A DNA stretch of 64,000 nt from NCBI RefSeq assembly GCF_021917145.1, contig NC_061073.1, positions 9,225,533 through 9,289,532 on the forward strand. Reading direction: 5' to 3'. This document shows, piece by piece, positions 1 through 12,000 of this stretch (position 1 is its first letter; the number at the start of each line of letters is the position of its first letter). Below the pieces are notes generated by a model, which did no database searches, was not told the origin of the DNA, and saw only the letters and a program-made list of their open reading frames with translations. Origin of the DNA: Hypomesus transpacificus (lineage: Eukaryota > Chordata > Actinopteri > Osmeriformes > Osmeridae). A program made the position numbers and the translations under genes.

Positions 1-97
1 CAGGCTGCCAAAAACAACTACTGTAGCCTCTGCTCCCCTGACCTCCTAGGTGTCCAAGTGTTTCTGTTTAGCCGACCATGTTGTTGTTGTGATGCAG

Positions 98-3000
98 GTC
101 TGAGGGCGGACGCCGGCGAGGCTACATGGGTCACCTGACCAGGATAGCCAACTCCATCGTCCACAACTGTGACAAGGGCCCCAACGGAGCTCAGATTCAA
201 CAGCTCATCTCAGGTCACTAGGCAATTGCTGTCTTGATGTAAAAGTGTGAGAGATGACTCACCTGCTGTGTGAGTGAGTGAGAGATGACTCACCTGCTGT
301 GTGAGTGAGTGAGAGAGAGATGACTCACCTGCTGTGTGAGTGAGTGAGATGACTCACCTGCTGTGTGAGTGAGTGAGAGAGAGATGACTCACCTGCTGTG
401 TGAGTGAGTGAGAGAGAGATGACTCACCTGCTGTGTGTGTGAGTGAGAGAGAGATGACTCACCTGCTGTGTGTGTGAGTGAGAGAGAGATGACTCACCTG
501 CTGTGTGTGTGAGTGAGAGAGAGATGACTCACCTGCTGTGTGAGTGAGTGAGATGACTCACCTGCTGTGTGAGTGAGAGCGATGACTCACTTGCTGTGTG
601 GTTTCAGAGCTTGTGGAGGAGGACAGAGAGCGCTGGGAGGCCTTTACCTCCGGCCAGCTCGCCGACACAAACAAGAAGAACACTGTTGACCTGGTAGGTA
701 CCAGGCCCCTATACCAGCACTATAAACACCTCACCTGTAGACCAATACTATAAACTAGGGATGGGCATAATTAATCGACGAACGATTAATTGATCATTAA
801 GAATTTTGTCTATAAAACTAATGCGTGTTCTGTTGCATAGTGTGAGTCTTGAAGGAATGCAATGGATTTTGCAATGTGGCAGCATTTAAAAATTTTACCA
901 CATAAAGGCAATGTTTGGGGAAAAACGCCACAGGCCTACTCAGTTACCGGCGAGTTTCCATGTATTTCGAAAGTAAACATGGAAGAGGTCATGGCAAAGA
1001 GTTGCGTGAGACCATTTTGACTTAAAAATAACTTTGTTCACTGCCAACACTGCAAAGCTGAGTATTAATACAACTCCACGATTCAAATGATGTACCACTT
1101 GAAGAACGTACATCCGACCCTGGTTAGTGGCGGTGCATCCTGCTCTCTGTGTTAGCATGGAGGAGCTGCGATGCACAACGAACAGAGAAAATTAACCAAC
1201 TGATCTGCAAGTCCATCGAGATGGATATGCTACCCTTAAAGCAAAGGTTTTTATGATGCTTTGTTAATTAGCCGGAAAAAAACGAGGGTCAATTGTGTTT
1301 GAGCACTGGCTTAGCTGTCGGCTCCGCTGCTAGGAGTACAGAAATAGTTGTTCTTCTTGTAATAGGCCCTACAGATCTCAATGCTAATTTCACTGCATCT
1401 TAACCTTAAGATGAGTGAGTTCTAAATATTACCGACGCTTCCACCAGAGTGAGTTATTTTTTCAAAACGAAAGCTAGTTAGCTTCCGTTACCTAGCCAGG
1501 GTTTTTCCTACATAGAGAACATTTTGGCGCGCGCCAAAGCCGTTTTCCCAAGCGCCAATGACAAATCCCGAGCGCCAAAGGCAAAAAAAACCTGTGTTCA
1601 TCACGCGTGCAATGCATGTCAGCGAATATGTTCTCAATAGTATGTTTCAAGTAGGCTACAGCCGAACCCTCGTTCTGTTTTGATCAATAATAATCAAGTT
1701 GATAAGTGTGTGTTCTTGTCTGATCAATACGCAACTGTGAGGTGCGCGAATGGACAGAGCGGCCACTAAACTGTCGTTCCGCTGCGAGGGCCAGCCCGAC
1801 GTGCACGAATAGTACAGGGTTCCCGCGGGGTCTTAAAAAGTCTTAAATTCGTAACTTTAAATTTAAGGCCTTAAAAAGTCTTAAAAACGTCCCTATTTTC
1901 ATCCGAGGTCTTAAATTTAATTTTGTCAGGTCTTAAAAAGGTATTACCCTCGTTAATTTCCAGACACGCAGGCTGCAGAAAGTTATTACAAGGTAGCAAA
2001 AAAGTATTGAGTTGTAGCCTACAAAGCGAGTCTTTACTACAAACAAAACCAGCAGAACGCTGCCCTCCAAACGTTGGTTTGGTGTGTTGTATTTCTTTCT
2101 GGAGGATAGCCGTACGCGGGGATAAAACTACAAATCCTGTGATAACTGCAATACCTGCATGCGAAATACGTCTGCGCTTCCTCAGAGTTTGTTAAAATTC
2201 GGCGACGTGTGGAAAATGGGAAAGTGTACTTTCAACGAGACATGAGTTGCATTCGACATGGACTGAATTCATGCAGCGGCACAGCCGGCTGCAGACGACG
2301 CCGGCGCTGCATGAAGTCGAACGCACCTATGGCTAGAGATCACAGCGATTTCCGCTGTTGGTTACAAGCACTACCCAGCTCCAGGCTCGCTGCAAACTTT
2401 GCCCCAAAAATATTCAATTTGGTTACTAATGTGATTGCTTTATCTGTAAATTAAATGTATGCTTTTAATTTAAATGAATTCCATTCATAGAAATTACATG
2501 TTTTTTTCAGTCTTTTGATTTAAATATTTTTCGGGTAATGCGTTGTGTAGGTCTTAAATTTAAATCTCTATGGTCTTAAAATGTCTTAAAAAGGTCTTAA
2601 ATTTGACTTACTGAAACCTGCAAGAACCCTGTAGTACACCTGTAGCCTACAAATGCTAATTACATTTCCACTCAAAATGCTGACAAGTTTGATTTACGAT
2701 TTTAAACGCAGCCTCCATTGGTATTCTTAACCTGGAATGATAACATATAGTGCAGTGTTTCCTCTATGGCTACATTTCTGCCGCCACGGTATTAGAAATC
2801 AGGCTGTACAAAAGTTTAGTCCGTATATCAGCAGTGAGTGCATGTCGGAGAATAGCACGGACATGCGCTTCACACCGCAGTTGAGATTGCGCGTGTGCTT
2901 CCTTGAGAACGTATAATTATGTTGTCAGTTCTTAAACCCGTTATGGTATAAGTCTATAGTTCTTGCAAATTTACATCAAGTTAACTGGTGATTTTTGTTG

Positions 3001-6000
3001 TTTGTATTCTTCCCCTGCTAGCTAAATTGCACATGTCTGTTGATTTGATAGCGATTGCTGCCCTTTCTCAGGTTTGTATTTTAGGTGCATTATTATGCTG
3101 AAGTAGTTTTAATTAATAAAAAGTGGGTATATTGTTAATATTTGCTACAGAATGCTTAGCCTATCAACATCAAATGAAGCACGCAGTGTACATGCTTCAG
3201 AGTGGCCTACCTTAATCGATAGGCTAGGCTACTGACCATTTACAATAAATTGTTACGTCAAGTATTAATTGGCAGCGTTTATGCCATTTAAAACATACTT
3301 CATAACTTTATTGCTTTAGGGGAAATAGGACGAAAATATGTGTGTGTGTGTGGGGGGGGTGCAAAACACTTGGGAATAAATACATTGATTAGAAAAAGAA
3401 AAAAAAAAAAGAATATATATATTATTTCTTTTGGAGCACCGAAGACCCGTTTTGACCCAGGAGAAACCCTGCTAGCAACCTAGCATAATACTCGTAGTGA
3501 TGCTACTGCCTGCTAGTGTTTGCTTGTGCTTGTTAGCCTCCTAATTGTAAATTTTGAAGCCATCCTATAGCATTTGTCATATAGTTTGTCTATCGGAAAA
3601 TAGTCGGTAGGAATGTTCAGAATCACACGTGTGACGGTACTCTGTGGGGCCCGCTTTTGAACGATCACAGATGTGACGCTACTAATTAACAGGTTAATAG
3701 AGCCTGTAAATAATTTATTTTTATTTTTTATGATTAATCGTTAATTCTCCTGACGATCGATTAAGATAATTTCATCGAATGCCCATCCCTACTATGAACC
3801 ATAAAGGCTGCTCAAAAAAGCGGGGCTAAGGTGGTTGCATCAAGGCCAATTTCAGCTCACGCAATCCTACTTATTCAAGTCAGATTTAAGAAGTCAAGCT
3901 TATTGCGCGTGCACCCTATTCTTAAGCACCCCGAGAGGTAAAACATGGATTATACAATCCATCACGGTAAAACGCAATGCACACGGCCATGTGACTTCTT
4001 CCAGAAAGAACGGTCCCTTAAAGCAGCTCCCTCATCCACCACTTCATCAAAATAAAATGACACGCCATGATCGAGGTTTGGTCTTCGCATTGGACCAGCT
4101 GGCTAAAAGCAGAATTCCCATATCTCTTGAAATGCCCTGCTTGACTTTTTTTGTTGTAAAACTTTTGTTGTAGAATTGACGGAACTGTAAAATAATTAAT
4201 TATCACGTGACCAAGAAAGACACGTGGCTGCCGCCTAGTAAGACTAAGCGGTCTATCTGGCAACGCACTCACTCAAATCTTCAAGACTTTCGTGACCCAA
4301 ATAAGAATTCTAATGTGACAGATCAATGGGGAATTGCTTTCTCTCTTAAATGCTGTCATCCTCAACCTTTTTTGTTTTTTTAAATCGAACTATTTGTATT
4401 TATCCGTGTCATTCTCTAGCTGTTATAAAGGCCATCTTTCCGGTTTTCTACCACCTAGAGGGCGCACAACTGTACTCCGCAATTTCACTCGCCAAATGGT
4501 GGAGCATCGGACACAATTTAGTCGCCAGCCCAAAAATTACACGCCATTGGTGCTTCGCGGGTGCCGATTTCGAGCCCTGGTGGGGAGTCAGTTATGTGTG
4601 TGTGTGTGTGTGTGCGGAGGGAGTTAGTGATGTGTGTGTGTGTGTGCGGAGGGAGTTAGTGATGTGTGTGTGTGTGTGTGGTTGTTGTTCCCAGGTGAAC
4701 ACGCACCACATCCACTCATCCAGTGACGATGAAGTAGACTTTAAGGAGAGTGGCTTCCACCAGGACTCCTCTCTACAACAAGTAAGTCTGTACCCGTATC
4801 ACACCTAGCTGGCAGCGTGCACCAAGCACACTTCATACGTTAACTATGTTCCTGAACTAATGGAGTCTCGTGTTTAAGTAATGTCAGTTGTAATAAACAA
4901 ATGTGAAAATGATTACTGTAATACAATTGCAATGCATGCATTTTATTTTTTGATATACATTTAACCTATAAAATGATTAACCTGTGTAGCCATTGCTAGC
5001 AAATTGTTGAATTCTTAATTAAACAAAATAAAAAATTGTCATTAAAAAAATGAAAAAGAAACAAATATTTGCCCAAGCTTTGTGTAGTGGCCAGACTATA
5101 TCATTACCGTTGGTCCTGGGTTGGCCAGGCCTTTTCTGATTATCAGATGCAACAAATGACGTCCAATTTTATTGAGCAGTTTGGCTTCAATGACGAAGAG
5201 TTTGCTGATCAGGACGATGTTGTGGAGTGAGTACTGATCCTGCATGTTCCTGCTGTCTGTCCTCATGACCTTCCTACTGTGAGGAGCCAGCTTTGCTGCC
5301 TAGTATTAATACATCCACTATCCTGCTTCACTTAACACAACTCCCAGGGACTCCTTAGTCTACTGCTCTAGCTCTCTTACAAATATGTGGGGGTTTCAGT
5401 GTTGGTATTTACATAGACAAAAATCTAAGTCAAAATCTAAGTTTGTAGTGACAGCACTACAAAAATCTGATTATTACATCTCATTTTGTAATGATCTTAC
5501 TTGAAATCAAAATACAACTGTCTAGATTGACGGTGTGAAAAGAATATGGTAACAAAACACTGGAGCTGATTTACATGGACTTGGCCTGAATCTCCTTCAC
5601 CCTCCCCCCTCTCATCTTCTCCTGTGTGGGTCATATGTACTGCTCTTGGGTAGTCTCCAGGTGTTTCTAGTCTCCAGGTGTTTGGTGTGTGTGTGTGTGG
5701 GGGGGGGTAGGCAGGAGAGGGTTGGTTGTGGGGGCCAGGGTGACTGTGTGGAAAGGAGTCATGTGATGTCATTGTATCTAACAACTTTTAACTAAACTAA
5801 TTTATTTTCTCTTTAACATTGCAGTATTCCCTTTGATAGAATATCAGACATCAATTTTTCCTTGAATACAAATGAAAGTGTAAGTATTTTGTGCTTCAAT
5901 GTGATATGTTAGACCAGGCGGGCGTGATAAGATGTTATAAATGAATGCCCATCATTTTCAAATGATGGGTTATACGTAGTTGGCAACCCCAGATCTAGGG

Positions 6001-9000
6001 TAAACGCACACTTATTTATTTATTATGACAAGTGCTTTTAGTTGTCTTAAGTAGCAGAGTTTTCCCTGCTGGTCAGTACAGAAAGAGGGTTGTATGATGT
6101 GACGGGGCCTGTTGCTGTATTGCAGCAGAGCATAGCTCTGTTTGAGGCCTGCTGCAAGGAGAAGATCCAGCAGTTTGAGGACGCTGGCTCAGATGAGGAG
6201 GACATCTGGGATGAGAAGGATGTCACGTTCGCTCCAGAGGCTCAGAGAAGGCCTAGGTACGCTCACTTGCACACACACGCTCACAAAGATGCACGCACAG
6301 ACACATGCCAAGTGAATGTCATCAATGCAGCAGGACCTGAATCATGTCTTATGTGCCATCAAGTCTCTGGTTGTCCTTAATCTCCCCTGATTGGTTGGCT
6401 GTGTGGCAGGAGTTCCGGCAGCACGGACAGCGAGGAGAGCACTGACTCGGAGGAGGAGGACGTGAAGAGAGACCCGTTTGAGCCTAGCAACGCCATTGCC
6501 GACGACAGGATGGAGGTGGACTCTGGTGACGGTGAGTTCAGCAGCGGTGACCCCGTAGGTATATGTGTGTTGTTGCTCCTGCATGTTCTCTGTGCTGATC
6601 TGTGAGTGTGTCTAGGACCAGTGTGGACAGCCAACTTTGACGACATCCCCATGGACACCGGCAGCTCCACAGCCAACCCTGCCCCCTCCCCTGCCAGCCC
6701 CGCCCCCTCCCTTGCCGCCCGGACAGACACAGCGGGTTGGAGCTCTCCCCGCGACTCGGACACCGGCTGGGCTGACTTCACCAACTTTTCCCCTGTCAGG
6801 TCAGCATCTCCCTGCTGCTGCCAGCACAGTTCATTCAGCCTTGGATCACAGTGACATAAATAGTAGTAGATAGTTCCTATCTTTAGAACAAGTAAGAAGT
6901 TTAGAAGTTCTAACAGTAGAGGTCAGAGTCAAGGAATATCCTGTGTAATCACAGTGTAAAGTAACATCTCTACTACCAGGTACAGTGTAAAGTAACCATA
7001 GCTCAGCTACCAGGTACAGTGTAAAGTAACCATATCTCAGCTACCAGGTACAGTGTAAAGTAACATCTCTACTACCAGGTACAGTGTAAAGTAACCATAT
7101 CTCAGCTACCAGACACAGTGTAAAGTAACATCTCTACTACCAGGTACAGTGTAAAGTAACCATAGTTCAGCTACCAGGTACAGTGTAAAGTAACCATATA
7201 TCAGCTACCAGGTACAGTGTAAAGTAACCATATCTCAGCTACCAGACACAGTGTAAAGTAACATCTCTACTACCAGGTACAGTGTAAAGTAACCATAGCT
7301 CAGCTACCAGACACAGTGTAAAGTAAAATCTCTACTACCAGGTACAGTGTAAAGTAACCATATCTCAGCTACCAGGTACAGTGTAAAGTAACATCTATAC
7401 TACCAGACACAGTGTACATTTACATTTATGCATTTAGCAGACGCTTTTATCCAAAGCGACTTCCAAGAGAGAGCTTTACAAAAGAGCATAGGTCACTGAT
7501 CATAACAACGAGGTAGTCCCAAACATTGCAAGCAGCCAAAACATGAAGCATACATTGTGAAAAAACTAAACAAGTGCCAAACGGAAGACCCATAAGAACA
7601 TGCAGTTATACAAGGTAGAAATAAAAAAAACATGAATCACAAAAAAGTGCAGGACTGTACCTGTAGAAGAACAATTAACAGTAAAATATTTCACCGCAAG
7701 TACAAGACTTAACTTTGTTTTAACTAACCTACAAGAGCAACAAGTCACTCAATAAGAGTCATTGTGATCCTGGAGGAAACTAACATCAGGTCCAGCCAAG
7801 CATTCCTAAGTGCCGTTGTACTCCCGGAACAAGTCTGTCTTGAGCCTTTTCTTGAAGGTGGGGAGAGAGTCACTCTGTAAAGTAACATCTCAGCTACCAG
7901 GCAGAGTGCAACAACATTAATATTTCACCCAACACCCACAGCAAAACTGACTGAGATTTGCCGTCTATAAATTGACTATATTGGTCATAATCGGTAAACA
8001 TATTGGTGAATTATGGGATTCTGAACTGGTCATCTCTCCCTCCAGCCCCAAAGACCCCCTGAGAAGCAACTCTCCGGTTGCCATGGAGACCAGCATAGAA
8101 ACCATGGACCCCCTGGGTGTAAACGCACCCCTGCAGTCTGCCGGTGAGCGCTGCTCTCAGAACCCACTGCTTGGTTGATATATTAATCGATCTCATTGAT
8201 GGATTTCATTTGATCACAAAAAATACTAGTTTAGAGGCCTGTTGTTCAGGAGAGCATCTCTTGTTTGTAGTCTCAGACTCACTACCCTCCCACAGACCAT
8301 GTCCTCCTCTCTGACCCCCCTGTCCTCCTCTCTGCCCCAGACTCCGACCCCTGGCAGGTTGTGGTCCCGCTGCCCCCCTCCTCGGGGGCCCAGCCTGGGA
8401 GGGGCTCGGATGCAGAGGAGGAGCTGGCCAGCGACCGCATCACAGAGACGGTCACCAACGGCTCCATGAAGGAAACAGTCAGCCTTACTGTAGATGCCAA
8501 AACTGAAACTGCTGTGTTCAAGAGGTGAGGAAACCACTGCCCTCTCCTGCCTCCTGCTCTGGGCTGAGGCCCACAAGGCTGAACCGGCTTCTCTCTCCTC
8601 CTCTCCCACCCCTCTCCTCTTTCTCCCCTCTTTTCCTCCTCTCCCCCTTTTCCTCCTCCAGGAAAACTCAGCTCCTCCTCTACTGAGGACAGGATAGCTC
8701 TGCTCCTCCTCTACTGAGGAAAGGATAGCTCTGCTCCTCCTACTGAGGACAGGATAGCTCTGATCCTCCTTTACTGAGGACAGGATAGCTCTGCTCCTCC
8801 TTTGCTGAGGACAGGATAGCTCTGCTCTTCCTCTACTGAGGACATGATAGCTCTGCTCTTCCTCTACTGAGGACATGATAGCTCTGCTCTTCCTCTACTG
8901 AGGACAGGATAGCTCTGCTCTTCCTCTACTGAGGACATGATAGCTCTGCTCTTCCTCTACTGAGGACATGATAGCTCTGCTCTTCCTCTACTGAGGACAG

Positions 9001-12000
9001 GATAGCTCTGCTCCTCCTCCTGCTGAGGACACGATAGCTCTGCTCCTCCTGCTGAGGACACGATAGCTCTGCTCTTCCTCTACTGAGGACATGATAGCTC
9101 TGCTCCTCCTCTACTGAGGACATGATAGCTCTGCTCCTCCTCTACTGCTTCTCAGGAAGCTGCTCTGTGACCAATGTACTTTCATCAATGTGTTTTATGG
9201 TTAAACATCTTTGTATTGACTGGGTTTAACCAGCATTGTCCCCCAACCCTGATAGCATTGTCTACTTTATCTGCCATGTATGTATGTATGCATCACTCAG
9301 TCTGCAGGTCCTACATTGCTGTGTGTATGTTTGTAACCTAAAGAAAGACTGTTCTTCCCTCTGATTAACTGCAACACTTAAACATGAGCTTCCTCTCTCT
9401 TTCTGGCGTGCGTGTGGCTTCAGAGTGTTGAAATCTTATCGGTATGTACAGCCAATCGGGGGCAGTCGTCTGCCATGTCTTGTTTTCATGTCAGTCACTG
9501 AGTTTTATTTTGATTGGTTTATTTTGCCATTCCCATTTGCATGTTTCTCTAAGATGTCAGTCCGTTGTCCAGTGACAACGGGGAAAAACTGGCCTTGATA
9601 GGCCATGGCCTTTTTGGGATTAGCCAATCCCAGGCTTTCTAAATTGTCCTTTGCTCTCTTTCTGTTGGTTGTTCAGTTTCAGTTGTGGGGGACGATTGGT
9701 TAAAACAGTTTACAGGATTACAATTATCAGTAATTTTCTGCCTATTCTCAATGCCACTTGTTATTATTGGCTCTGGCTCTCAGACAATGGCATTGTGAGG
9801 TGGACAAAGCTTGAGTAGGGAGAGAGTACCCCACTGTCCTGCCTAGCAACAGAAGTCTCCACTACTGTCCTGCTAGACATTACCAGTACTGCTTGAGCAT
9901 GTCAAGATTATCTTAAATTCCATAATATTAGCTTTCCTCATTTCATATACATATATATATATACACGTACATACAGTATATCAAGGAATTGGCTCTATAA
10001 ACAGTAATACCCTCAGTTCTTTAGCACCTTGACTAGACATTTGGTGGCTTTCTGACAAAAAAAAGCAAGACTGAAGGCTGGCGTGAGTTTCAACCAATCA
10101 GAACATTTCCAAATCTGTGGTTGGACCAATCATCTGAGGCTGTGCCGTTACCCATCAGGCATCTGGGTTTCTCCAGCTGCTGTGTGGAGTTACTATGGTT
10201 ACTGGGGTCAGATCCAGACTCTGGCTCTCCATTAGCTGTACATGATGATGCTCTCATCTGGTTTAAACAGCCAACCACATTTCAACACTTTCCTTTTGAT
10301 CCCTTTTGCTTTGATGTAATCTGTCCCATCCTGCATGCATCTGTCCTGTCTAAGCTGCGTGTATGGGAGGGGATCTGCCCCACTTGCTGGGTGGTTATGC
10401 TCTGTGTAAACGTGTGTTCTCTCTGCAGTGAGGAAGAGAAGTTGTCTACCTCGGAGGAGGCATCTGCTAAGTATGCCGTGGGAGAAGGAGCCGAGAGTGT
10501 GAAGAGCAGCCCTGCTCCGGCCCAGCCCGCTGCCAGCTGTCCCAGAGCCAGGTCAGACGTGTTTGGGTGTGTTATGGCCAAGGCTTTGAACTGGTTCAAG
10601 GAACAAAACCCAGAAATAATTGGTATTTCGATATTTTTTTCGAACCAGTTTGAGTGTCCGGGTTAGCCATCTGGGTAAGCCGTCCGGGTTAGACACACCA
10701 GTTGATAAAAACCTGCTAAAGTAGTTTTGTGTACTCTTATTTCACGCACAGGCCGACTAACACCGTAGCAACATACACAGTAATGTCTACCCCTGTTTGT
10801 GGATAATATTTGAGACTCGAAAATTCCAACTTCCGAGTACATCTTGGACGTACCTAATGTTATTTTGTTACTAAATCATAAAAAAAGAACATTATTACAG
10901 TCAAGTGATAGTCTGGTTTGCACAGATCAAAACTTGATCCAGCTCAGGTTTCGGACTGTTTTGATTGTCTTAACACCATAAGGTATTATAGGAGAGGAAA
11001 TTGTTGCGAATAAAAAAAAATGTATAGTTCATCCAAAAACAAAACGTCTTTATAACTATATTCATATGACTTACAAAGGTATACATAACGGTGCATGTCC
11101 ACTGCAGCGACGCGTATCGCTTCCCATAGCTCGCCTTCCCACAGTGCACCACGCTCCGGGGCGTGACAGACCGATTTAATGCAGAGCTGTAGTTCTCTAA
11201 AGTCACGGTTTGTAGTTCGTATTCATGGGTGAAGATTTGGGTTTCATACCATATCAATCAAAATACAACTTGTACTCACATTAAGCAAAAATCCGATACG
11301 CTGGCTAGCTTTAGCATAATGTTATCTACTGTACTGTTATTTTCACGGCCACAGCCGTGCCCCCCGGTTTCAGTGTTTTGCCCTGCCCTAGTGTTTCCCT
11401 GTCATTGTCTTCACCTGTGTCTCGTTCTCGTTAGCGTCATTGTCTTCACCTGTGTGTCGATTGGTTCTGTATTTAGGTTTATTGAAAGAATAAATGTTAC
11501 AGTATGCTACCCGGCACTCAGGGTACAGTCGTGTACTGTACCGACAGGGCTAGACTATAGAACTAGCTTGCTAAGACAGTTACGTCATGTTACAAGACAG
11601 AATTTAAAAGTACAAAAAACCCACAAAGGAGCACCAACAACATTGGCAACCCTGCGCCATGCCTCATTTTCTTTGTTAACATATCTGTACGAATACAGAG
11701 ACTTATCAAACAGGGCTGGATATGCTGCCACACAAGTGATTACTTTCTCCTCCATCTTGAAGGTGAAAGCTAGAAATGTGTACCATGGTTGCAACGTTAC
11801 AAGAAACAAGAAAAAACACTCCAATTGGCCATCGCTAGCGAAAATCGCTTCTCATTTGCATAAAGTTGAGAACATCTCAACTCGAATTGCCTGGTGTCGC
11901 TACCCACAATGCACCACGCAAGCGATTCACCTGGCTCCTTTGAAAATGAATGGAAAACATGTTGTTGCTCGCATCGCAGCAGTGGACACGCACCGTTAGG

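Larger units (their letters stand above)
756..3791. mobile_element. hAT-type DNA transposon (ZBED-like relic) carrying nested insertions
   Basis: Left end TAGGGATGGGCAT and right end ATGCCCATCCCTA are inverted. The flanking 8-mers are ctataaac (748-755) and ctatgaac (3792-3799), a 7/8 match to an 8-bp target duplication as expected for hAT. Near 1034-1110 the plus strand encodes a decayed BED zinc finger ([11 protein letters not shown], stop, then [10 protein letters not shown]). The transposase is otherwise destroyed by inner insertions. It lies in a ppp6r3 intron. Confidence 0.8.

Noticed and set aside
245..600. Regular direct repeats resembling a CRISPR array
   Set aside because: Units are contiguous with no unique spacers, and the genome is eukaryotic.
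8226..9123. Minus-strand repeat frames ([11 protein letters not shown])
   Set aside because: Translation of the ppp6r3 intronic minisatellite.
11229..11999. 256-codon plus-strand frame
   Set aside because: It overlaps the Harbinger-like element whose recognisable MADF frame is on the other strand; the plus frame shows no domain.
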